A model generated the notes under the pieces. It did not search any database and had not been told where the DNA came from. It saw only the letters and a list, made by a program, of their open reading frames with translations. 6,365 bases of DNA. Source: Phenylobacterium sp. CCH9-H3 (GTDB lineage: Bacteria > Pseudomonadota > Alphaproteobacteria > Caulobacterales > Caulobacteraceae). How positions within the stretch are numbered: the first letter of the stretch is position 1; each line of letters opens with the position of its first letter. This document shows, one piece after another, positions 1-4,100 of the stretch. The DNA lies in assembly GCF_001557235.1 (NCBI RefSeq), contig NZ_LSJI01000216.1, forward strand, positions 1 through 6,365. Reading direction: 5' to 3'. Both the position numbers and the translations under genes were made by a program.

Positions 1-119
1 GCGGTCTCGCGGATGGCCGCGATGACCGCGGGGTCTCGCGGCCGCGGCGCCTCCACCGGGCGGAAGCCGTCGACGTCGACGTCCTCGTCCTCTTCGAAGA
101 TCGACGCGCGCGCCGTCAT
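1..119 (-). CDS. ParA-linked stability/partition protein, N-terminal part (runs off left edge)
   Basis: Only the first 39 codons are inside the window. The start codon overlaps the parA stop as ATGA (116-119), so the gene is probably translationally coupled to parA and made in step with it. The visible protein begins MTARASIF, then a strongly acidic run (EEDEDVDVD, residues 9-17), then GFRPVEAP and a predicted short helix DPAVIAAIRETA. From memory, proteins called stability/partitioning determinant next to small ParA genes on alphaproteobacterial plasmids start in a similar way and end in a ribbon-helix-helix-like DNA-binding region; that C-terminal part lies outside the window. The inferred role is centromere-binding partner of ParA, possibly also repressor of the operon. 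The gene's existence is well supported by the overlap and reading frame; the function rests on position and N-terminal resemblance only. Confidence 0.68.
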   Translation of the reverse strand, partial: MTARASIFEEDEDVDVDGFRPVEAPRPRDPAVIAAIRET

Positions 120-811
120 GCCGCCTGCCCTTCCCGGCTTTCACTGTCGGCCGAGTCGCGCAGCATCTTCAGCACCTCGTTGGCGAAGGCCCGCGCATTC
201 GCCACCGCCTTGTCGATATTGCGGACACTGGTCGGGTCCAGGCTCTCGAGCGCCCCGCCGAAAGAGAACATCGCTCGGAAGGCCTCACGCTCGTTGAGCT
301 CCGACTCGAAGAGGCGCACCCCGTGACGCTGCAGCTCGCCTTGAACATGCACAAGGCTGCGCGAGCGGACGGCGACGGCGGTCCGGGTCAGCAGGACCGC
401 ATGCGGAATCTGCCGCCGCGAGGTTCGCTCCTGCTTCTTCACCAGCGACAGCGCCCGCGCGGCTTCCTTGGCGTCGAGCTGAGATCCCTGGGTCGGCACG
501 ATCACCAGGTCCGCCGCGCTGATCGCATAGGCCACTGTCAGCGACGCCGTGCCCTCGCAGTCGACGATCACGAACGGCGCCGCCTGGGCGGCCGTGTCGA
601 TTTGGTCGAGAATCGAGTCCTGATCGACATCAGACACCACGGTCAGCTGGGCCGGCGCCCCAGCGAGTTTCGCCCAGGATTCGACCGGCCGGTTTGGATC
701 CGCGTCGATGACGATCACCGGAGCCCGGCGTGCGAGCTGCGTCGCCAGGATGGTGGCCGCAGTGGTCTTCCCGACCCCCCCCTTCGGCGAAATGAACGCG
801 ATCGTCGGCAT
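116..811 (-). CDS. parA: ParA-family partition ATPase (VirC1-sized, no HTH)
   Basis: A 231-residue cytoplasmic P-loop ATPase that would drive segregation of the replicon by ATP-dependent, nucleoid-associated positioning. Visible motifs are the deviant Walker A KGGVGKTT at residues 10-17 (signature lysine K10, P-loop K15), the A' motif VIDADPN at 34-40, Walker B VIVDCEG at 81-87, and PTQGSQLDA at 106-114. The P-loop starts nine residues from the N-terminus, so there is no N-terminal helix-turn-helix. This is the small ParA type, close in size to VirC1 of Agrobacterium, and it depends on a separate DNA-binding partner. The overlapping gene at 1-119 is the obvious partner. The start at 811 is backed by GGAGG (minus strand, six bases before ATG). 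Repeats at 873-916 lie just upstream and could provide autoregulation. A VirC1-like role in DNA transfer rather than partition cannot be excluded. Confidence 0.93.
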   Translation of the reverse strand: MPTIAFISPKGGVGKTTAATILATQLARRAPVIVIDADPNRPVESWAKLAGAPAQLTVVSDVDQDSILDQIDTAAQAAPFVIVDCEGTASLTVAYAISAADLVIVPTQGSQLDAKEAARALSLVKKQERTSRRQIPHAVLLTRTAVAVRSRSLVHVQGELQRHGVRLFESELNEREAFRAMFSFGGALESLDPTSVRNIDKAVANARAFANEVLKMLRDSADSESREGQAA

Positions 812-872
812 CGAACACCTCCACTTTGGCGCGGCCGTGGCGACGCCCTGTCGACTAATGGACGCGCTGAAA

Positions 873-916
873 GCTTTCGGAAAGGTTACCGAATGCTTTC
901 GGATAGCTTTCGGCTA
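873..916 (+). repeat. Four tandem 11-bp iterons upstream of parA
   Basis: Four contiguous 11-bp units start at 873, 884, 895 and 906: GCTTTCGGAAA, GGTTACCGAAT, GCTTTCGGATA and GCTTTCGGCTA. Three share GCTTTCGG exactly; the second is degenerate (5 of 8 core positions). The period of 11 bp puts each unit on nearly the same face of the helix. Ribbon-helix-helix centromere binders such as ParR of plasmid R1 use 11-bp direct repeats near their promoter. The inference is that these are binding sites for the ParA partner, serving as parS and/or operator. Confidence 0.65.
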
Positions 917-926
917 GGGACCTAGC

Positions 927-938
927 TGGTAGCTACCA
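927..938. promoter_or_regulatory. 12-bp palindrome in the partition control region
   Basis: TGGTAGCTACCA is a perfect 12-bp palindrome, eleven bases past the last iteron and directly after the imperfect inverted repeat CTAGG-ga-CCTAG (914-925). Ten bases spanning its left part (CTGGTAGCTA) recur at 1035-1044. Symmetry plus repetition fits a dimeric protein-binding site, perhaps a second operator. The protein that binds it is unknown. Confidence 0.4.
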
Positions 939-1029
939 ACTAAGATGGCACGCCTCGCTGCCAATGCCGCGCTTAAAGCCGTTGAGAACCTAAATGATTC
1001 GGAGCCGACCTACCACGTGCCGGCCGGTC

Positions 1030-1051
1030 GCTATCTGGTAGCTATCCATTT
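1030..1051 (+). repeat. Second pair of 11-bp direct repeats
   Basis: Two adjacent units, GCTATCTGGTA (1030-1040) and GCTATCCATTT (1041-1051), share GCTATC at an 11-bp period. The core resembles GCTTTC of the array at 873-916. The pair is separated from that array by about 113 bases, so the sites would form two clusters, as in bipartite centromeres. With only two weak copies, coincidence is possible. Confidence 0.4.
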
Positions 1052-1091
1052 CGGCTCCGCAAGGCCAGCGAGAGGCGCGCCTGCCACTCAA

Positions 1092-1134
1092 GGGCTGCAT
1101 AGGGGCGGGACCCCGCGGTCCACGGCTCCAGCCC
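1092..1134 (-). terminator. Nested hairpin after the toxin gene (possible terminator)
   Basis: An outer stem GGGCTG (1092-1097) pairs with CAGCCC (1129-1134), and an inner stem GGACC (1108-1112) pairs with GGTCC (1117-1121). The structure lies just downstream of the GNAT gene stop on the minus strand. There is no U-tract on either strand, so it is not a canonical intrinsic terminator. It may instead be an mRNA 3' stabiliser, or chance in GC-rich DNA. Confidence 0.25.
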
Positions 1135-1140
1135 ACGTCT

Positions 1141-1668
1141 TCAGAACAGACCCCGCACCTTGAGGTCGTCGGCAAAAGTCGCCAGGGGAAGGACCAACGT
1201 CAACGGCCGGTCGCGCAGGGGCTCCGCTCCATAGCCGGCATACCATCTGGCCGCCCGATCGCTCTTGGCGTCGATGATGAGAAGGACGCCGCCGCTCTGG
1301 GCCGAGATCCGCAGACAGCGTAACGCGGCCGCCACAAGGAGCTGCCCGCCCAGGCCTTTCCCCGCCACGGCCAGATGGGTGGCGAGGCGAGCAAGCCTGA
1401 AGCCGGAGACCTCATGCTGCGCCAAGCCCCGGACCATCGTCGGAGGCGCCTGTTCGTGGGCGACTGCCGAGGGGGTGATCGTGTAGAATCCAAGAATATT
1501 CCGGGGTGCGCCGTCATGGATCGCACAGAACGTCTTGGAGGCGTTTTGCTCATGGCTTTGACGGGCGAACCGCTGCAGGAACTCGTTCATCTGCGCGTCG
1601 CCACAATCGAACGATTTTCGATCGTGTGACTTGGCGATCGGCTCCTCGTGCCAACGCGGGAGCGTCAT
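1141..1668 (-). CDS. GNAT-family acetyltransferase toxin (TacT-like)
   Basis: A 175-residue single-domain GNAT acetyltransferase. Toxins of this type (TacT, AtaT and relatives) acetylate the amino group of aminoacyl-tRNA and stop translation. Visible features: an N-terminal block with FDCGDAQMNEFL (20-31), a central strand ILGFYTITPSAV (58-69), LARLATHLAV (92-101) leading into the acetyl-CoA pyrophosphate loop GKGLGG (103-108), and near the C-terminus RAARWYAGYGAEPL (138-151), where Y143 is at the position of the conserved catalytic tyrosine. Length is typical. The start overlaps the antitoxin stop as ATGA (1665-1668), so the toxin is translated by coupling from the antitoxin cistron and probably has no promoter of its own. 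All core motifs look intact. The specific tRNA target cannot be read from the sequence. Confidence 0.92.
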   Translation of the reverse strand: MTLPRWHEEPIAKSHDRKSFDCGDAQMNEFLQRFARQSHEQNASKTFCAIHDGAPRNILGFYTITPSAVAHEQAPPTMVRGLAQHEVSGFRLARLATHLAVAGKGLGGQLLVAAALRCLRISAQSGGVLLIIDAKSDRAARWYAGYGAEPLRDRPLTLVLPLATFADDLKVRGLF

Positions 1669-1943
1669 ATGGTATCGGGCAATGCGGCGATGGCCGCCCG
1701 TAGCTTCGCGTTCGGTCGCGGGGGATTCTCGAGCAGTTCCAGGATTCGCGTGAAACCGCGCTCGGAAACCGTGAGGACCTCGGCGGCGGCGATGACCGCC
1801 TCGGCCTCCCGCAAAGCAGTCTGGGTGACGAAGCTCGTGAGGTCAGTATCGCGCAGCGCCGCAGCTCGAACGAGCTTTGCCTTCGCGTCGGGCGAGACCC
1901 TCAAGTTCATCCGCTTGTTATCGTCGACGGCCGCGCGCGGCAT
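1665..1943 (-). CDS. DUF1778 ribbon-helix-helix antitoxin (TacA-like)
   Basis: A 92-residue antitoxin of the DUF1778 family, which pairs with GNAT toxins. The N-terminal half carries the DNA-binding ribbon-helix-helix: strand RMNLRV (11-16), then helices covering SPDAKAKLVRAAALRD and TSFVTQTALREAEAVI. The C-terminal tail, with SERGF and ENPPRPNAKLRAAI (about 60-85), is the family's toxin-neutralising segment that wraps the acetyltransferase. The start at 1943 follows AGGAGA seven bases upstream (minus strand). It is first in a two-gene operon and ends in a four-base overlap with the toxin. A palindrome in the promoter (1967-1989) is the expected autorepression site, bound by the antitoxin or the antitoxin-toxin complex. 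Order, overlap and family pairing make the assignment firm. Confidence 0.93.
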   Translation of the reverse strand: MPRAAVDDNKRMNLRVSPDAKAKLVRAAALRDTDLTSFVTQTALREAEAVIAAAEVLTVSERGFTRILELLENPPRPNAKLRAAIAALPDTI

Positions 1944-1965
1944 GGAAAAATCTCCTATCAGCGGG

Positions 1966-1994
1966 ATTGTACACCTTCAAGACGTACAACGCAA
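1966..1994 (-). promoter_or_regulatory. Promoter of the toxin-antitoxin operon
   Basis: On the minus strand, TACAAT (1971-1966) matches the -10 consensus at five of six positions. With a 17-base spacer it is preceded by TTGCGT (1994-1989), a weak -35 element matching at TTG. Transcription would begin around 1959, giving a leader of about 15 bases that just contains the AGGAGA ribosome binding site. The assignment is by eye only. Confidence 0.5.
1967..1989. promoter_or_regulatory. Palindromic operator of the toxin-antitoxin operon
   Basis: Half-site TTGTAC (1967-1972) is mirrored by GTACAA (1984-1989), and inside them CTT (1975-1977) is mirrored by AAG (1979-1981) around a single central base at 1978. 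Nine positions per half-site agree. The palindrome covers most of the promoter's -10 box and spacer, so a bound ribbon-helix-helix antitoxin would block RNA polymerase. This matches the conditional autoregulation known for this toxin-antitoxin class. Confidence 0.65.
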
Positions 1995-2069
1995 AGGCCG
2001 ACTGCAGGTGTAGCGCGACCCAAGCCGCAGCGAGGGCCAAAATTCCCTGTCGGCCGATCCACGTTGTGA

Positions 2070-2183
2070 CACCGACGTGATTGGCTTGGCGCGGGTCGCC
2101 GAGGTAAATTTGTATCGTACCGCGCCTATGGGTTCTTCAACGAGCGCCTGTTCGCCGGCGAGCTGCCGGCCTGCCTGATCACC
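2070..2183 (+). other. In-frame, startless 5' extension of the SprT-like gene
   Basis: The frame of the SprT-like gene stays open upstream to a stop at 2067-2069. From about 2118 it encodes YRAYGFFNERLFAGELPA and then CLIT, which joins directly to the canonical frame and looks like the normal N-terminal helix of this SprT-like family (aromatic/FFN..LF.G.LP..LIT). Between 2070 and 2184 there is no ATG, GTG or TTG in this frame. The residues before 2118 (RRDWLGAGRRGKFVS) do not look like the family. The native 5' end appears to be lost or frameshifted near 2105-2118. A GTG at 2077 in another frame reads on to NLYR, so a frameshift is one possibility. Confidence 0.6.
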
Positions 2184-2753
2184 ATGCAGCGGGCGAAGAA
2201 GGCCTATGGCTATTTCGCCGGGGGCCGCTTCGGCTCCAAGGACGGCGCGGTCGTCACCGACGAGATCGCGCTGAACCCGTCGCACTTCCACGCCCGCACG
2301 ACCGAGGAGAGCCGTTCGACCCTGGTCCACGAGATGGTCCACCTCTGGCAACACCATTTCGGCCAGCCATCGCGCACCGGCTACCACAACAAGGAATGGG
2401 CCGCGAAGATGCGCCTGGTCGGGCTGATCCCCTCGGACACCGCCCAGCCAGGCGGCAAGGAGACGGGCCAGCGGGTCAGCCACTACATCGCCGCCGGCGG
2501 CCCGTTCAAGGCCGCCTTCGCCGAGCTGGAAGGGGAGGGGTTCGACGCCCTCTATGTCGAGCTGTGGGACGACGCGGAGACCCGCGCCACCCGCAAGAAA
2601 AAGGCCGACAGCAAGACCCGCTACACCTGCCCGTCTTGCGATCTCCACGCCTGGGCCAAGCCCGGCGCCCGGCTGATGTGCGCGGATTGCGAAACCCTGA
2701 TGGAAGCCGAGGGAGGCGAGGGGGACGGGGAGGCCTTGGACGCGGCGGCCTAG
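2184..2753 (+). CDS. SprT-like zinc metalloprotein, probably 5'-truncated
   Basis: From the first in-frame ATG this encodes 189 residues. The zinc-binding HEMVH motif is at 49-53 (H49, H53, catalytic E50), inside TLVHEMVHLWQHHFG, with a third ligand H68 in GYHNKEW. The order and spacing are those of SprT-like metalloproteases. The C-terminus has a zinc ribbon, C149-P-S-C152 and C166-A-D-C169, separated by WAKPGARLM; the same layout is seen in SprT-like proteins of alphaproteobacterial plasmids and mobile elements. Related SprT/Spartan proteins cleave DNA-bound proteins; a similar role here is inference. Family similarity extends upstream of 2184 to about 2118 with no start codon, so the natural protein was probably about 40 residues longer and the present copy may be non-functional or made from 2184 without its first helix. 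It is convergent with the resolvase, five bases apart. Confidence 0.82.
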   Translation: MQRAKKAYGYFAGGRFGSKDGAVVTDEIALNPSHFHARTTEESRSTLVHEMVHLWQHHFGQPSRTGYHNKEWAAKMRLVGLIPSDTAQPGGKETGQRVSHYIAAGGPFKAAFAELEGEGFDALYVELWDDAETRATRKKKADSKTRYTCPSCDLHAWAKPGARLMCADCETLMEAEGGEGDGEALDAAA

Positions 2754-2758
2754 CACCG

Positions 2759-3304
2759 TTACCGCGCCAGGGTCGCCCGGAGCGTCTTCGGGCTGACCTT
2801 GTAGGCCCGCGCCACCACGGCCGCCGGCTCGTCGGCCGCGAGCCTGGCCCGCGCCTCGGCGATCTGCTGGCCGCTCATCTTCGGGGGCCGGCCAAGGTGT
2901 CGGCCGGCGGCCTTCGCCGCCGCGATCCCCTGGCGCTGGCGCTCCTGGGTCCGTCGCCGCTCGTGGGCCGCCAGGCTGGCCAGGATGTCGGCGATCAGCC
3001 GGCCGTCATTGGTGGCGATGTCGAGGGAGGGGAGGGCGAGGATTCTCAGCACCACGCCCCGCCGGATCAGCTCGTCCATCATGACGATCGCCTCGCCGGT
3101 GCTGCGGCCGAGCCGGTCCAGCTCCGTCACCACCAGCTCGTCCCCGGCCTGCAATCCGCCGAGGAGCTGATCCAGGCGCCGGCGCGCCTTGACGCCGCTC
3201 TGCACCTCCTCGGTGATCTGGGCGCAGCCGGCGGCGTCCAGCGCCGCCCGCTGGCGCCCGAGGTTCTGATCCTCGCCCGAAACCCGCGCATAGCCGTAGC
3301 GCAT
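2759..3304 (-). CDS. Serine recombinase, resolvase/invertase family
   Basis: A 181-residue small serine recombinase for site-specific cointegrate resolution or DNA inversion. The N-terminal catalytic domain starts MRYGYARVSGEDQN, with nucleophile S9 and conserved R7. DRLGRS (63-68) carries further active-site arginines, and a long helix follows with HERRRTQERQRQGI (114-127). The hinge KAAGRHLGRPPKM (131-143) leads to a C-terminal helix-turn-helix (about 145-181, VVARAYKVSPKTLRATL). Length and domain order are those of Tn3-type resolvases and DNA invertases. I chose the start at 3304 because AAGGTGG precedes it at suitable spacing and the domain begins there. In-frame ATGs at 3328 and 3427 add unrelated residues; the one at 3328 has no ribosome binding site. 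All catalytic features appear intact. Candidate recombination site or operator: palindrome at 3367-3382. Confidence 0.92.
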   Translation of the reverse strand: MRYGYARVSGEDQNLGRQRAALDAAGCAQITEEVQSGVKARRRLDQLLGGLQAGDELVVTELDRLGRSTGEAIVMMDELIRRGVVLRILALPSLDIATNDGRLIADILASLAAHERRRTQERQRQGIAAAKAAGRHLGRPPKMSGQQIAEARARLAADEPAAVVARAYKVSPKTLRATLAR

Positions 3305-3551
3305 TTCGCCCACCACCTTTCTCCCCATGTAACTAGCTGATTTGCTTGGGGCCGGGGAGGGGGGAAAAAAGGTAGACCTTTTGCCCGTCGCTCTGGCGAG
3401 AGTGGGCCTATAACAGCTGTGCTGCAAGGACGGTGGGGGCAGGGGTCCCCGCTCGCGTCATGAGGCCGCGTGCACGAGGTCGGACGTCGCCAGTATCAAC
3501 ACCTGCTCTTCGATGACGAGTCCCACTGATGGTAGAGAAGCCCAGCGATGA
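3305..3551. other. Intergenic region between resolvase and IS66 remnant
   Basis: About 250 bases without a supportable gene. The resolvase-proximal part holds a run of G and A (3356-3370), the palindrome at 3367-3382, the short inverted repeat CTCT-ggcg-AGAG (3391-3402) and the 8-bp palindrome ACAGCTGT (3413-3420). This three-part spacing recalls the subsites of a res site, but the three are not copies of one another. From 3430 to 3551 I recognise nothing. Confidence 0.4.
3367..3382. promoter_or_regulatory. 16-bp palindrome upstream of the resolvase (candidate crossover site or operator)
   Basis: AAAAGGT and ACCTTTT form a perfect 7-bp inverted repeat around a two-base centre AG, 63 bases upstream of the resolvase start. 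Serine recombinases cut at the centre of near-palindromic sites with a two-base stagger, and the site beside the gene is usually the one used. Sequence alone cannot separate this from an ordinary operator. Confidence 0.4.
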
Positions 3552-3557
3552 CATGCG

Positions 3558-4058
3558 GGGACTCGCCGGCTGTGGGCCTATGCCCGAGATGATCGCCCCT
3601 GGGGCGGGCCAGACCCGCCCGGCGTGGCCTATGTCTATGTGCCGGACCGCAAGGCCGAGCGCGCGGTGGCGCACCTAGCGGGCTTCAAGGGCGTGCTGCA
3701 GGTGGACGGCTATGCCGGCTATCGGCCGCTGGCCGAGGCCGGTGGCGTCAAGCTGGCCTTCTGCTGGGCCCATGTGCGCCGGCGCTTCTACGAGATCGCC
3801 GCGGCCGGCCCCGCGCCGATCGCCAGCGAGGCGCTGGAGAAGATCGCCAGGCTCTACGCCATCGAGACCGACATCCGCGGGCGCTCGGCGGACGCGCGGC
3901 GCCGGGTGCGCCAGGAGACCAGCCGGCCGCTGGTCGAAGCCTTGCGTCCCTGGCTCAGGGCCCAGCTCGAGCGGGTCAGCCATCGCCGCCGAACCGCCGA
4001 TCAGTGCGAGACACGTGCGCCTTCGCCGAGGGTGGTGAAGGTTATTCACCGAACGTGA
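3558..4058 (+). pseudogene. tnpC: IS66-family transposase (TnpC) remnant, truncated at both ends
   Basis: The reading frame carries the middle of an IS66 transposase: TRRLWAYARDDRPWGG from about 3561, then YVYVPDRKAERAVAHLAG, LQVDGYAGYRPLAEAGG with a catalytic aspartate of the DDE site, FCWAHVRRRFYEIAAAGPAPIASEAL, and RPLVEALRPWLRAQLERVS ending near 3980. Full IS66 transposases are around 500 residues or more. The N-terminal zinc-finger region, the first catalytic aspartate and the C-terminal part with the DDE glutamate (family motif EIDNNxxER) are all missing. After 3980 the frame reads basic, unrelated residues to a TGA at 4056-4058. The first usable start is GTG at 3624, already inside the domain. 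No inverted repeats, partner ORFs (tnpA, tnpB) or target duplication are visible, so it cannot move by itself. It marks past insertion and deletion between the resolvase and cargo blocks. Confidence 0.88.
4034..4050. other. Small hairpin between IS66 remnant and TolC gene
   Basis: GGTGAA (4034-4039) and TTCACC (4045-4050) pair around a five-base loop. It lies about 50 bases past the TolC-family stop on the minus strand. No T-tract follows on either strand, so a terminator role is weakly supported. Confidence 0.2.
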
Positions 4059-4100
4059 CATTGCAGAGCTGGGCCGACGCCTCTTCCCATCCCACGCGGC

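Larger units (their letters stand above)
812..1140. other. Gene-free region upstream of parA: putative parS/operator
   Basis: About 330 bases with no convincing gene. It contains four 11-bp direct repeats (873-916), an imperfect inverted repeat CTAGG-ga-CCTAG (914-925), the perfect palindrome TGGTAGCTACCA (927-938), a second copy of CTGGTAGCTA (1035-1044; first copy 926-935), two further 11-bp repeats (1030-1051) and a nested hairpin near the end of the toxin gene. Local AT content is higher around 850-1050 than in the flanking genes. I see no strong -35/-10 pair for parA. A 72-codon frame at 945-1163 crosses the repeats and is not accepted as a gene. Confidence 0.6.

Noticed and set aside
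68..81. GTCGAC tandem repeat near the left edge
   Set aside because: Explained by the Asp-Val codon repeats (DVDVD) of the partition partner gene.
873..1051. CRISPR-like array
   Set aside because: Units are 11 bp and contiguous, with no spacers and no cas genes; they fit protein-binding iterons instead.
945..1163. 72-codon plus-strand frame beginning next to the partition palindrome
   Set aside because: No good ribosome binding site, it runs through the repeats, its second half is low-complexity GC-driven sequence, and it overlaps the end of the toxin gene. No family resemblance seen.
1977..2756. 259-codon minus-strand frame opposite the SprT-like gene
   Set aside because: It is antisense to a gene with clear zinc-protease motifs; its composition is a GC-rich shadow and it has no recognisable domain.
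2396..3340. 314-codon plus-strand frame spanning SprT-like and resolvase genes
   Set aside because: Overlaps two well-supported genes, one of them antisense, and is arginine/glycine-rich without motifs.
3305..3427. Longer resolvase with an extra 41 N-terminal residues (starts at 3427 or 3328)
   Set aside because: The extra residues are outside the family, the ATG at 3328 lacks a ribosome binding site, and the palindrome region would become coding. The start at 3304 has AAGGTGG and begins at the conserved domain.
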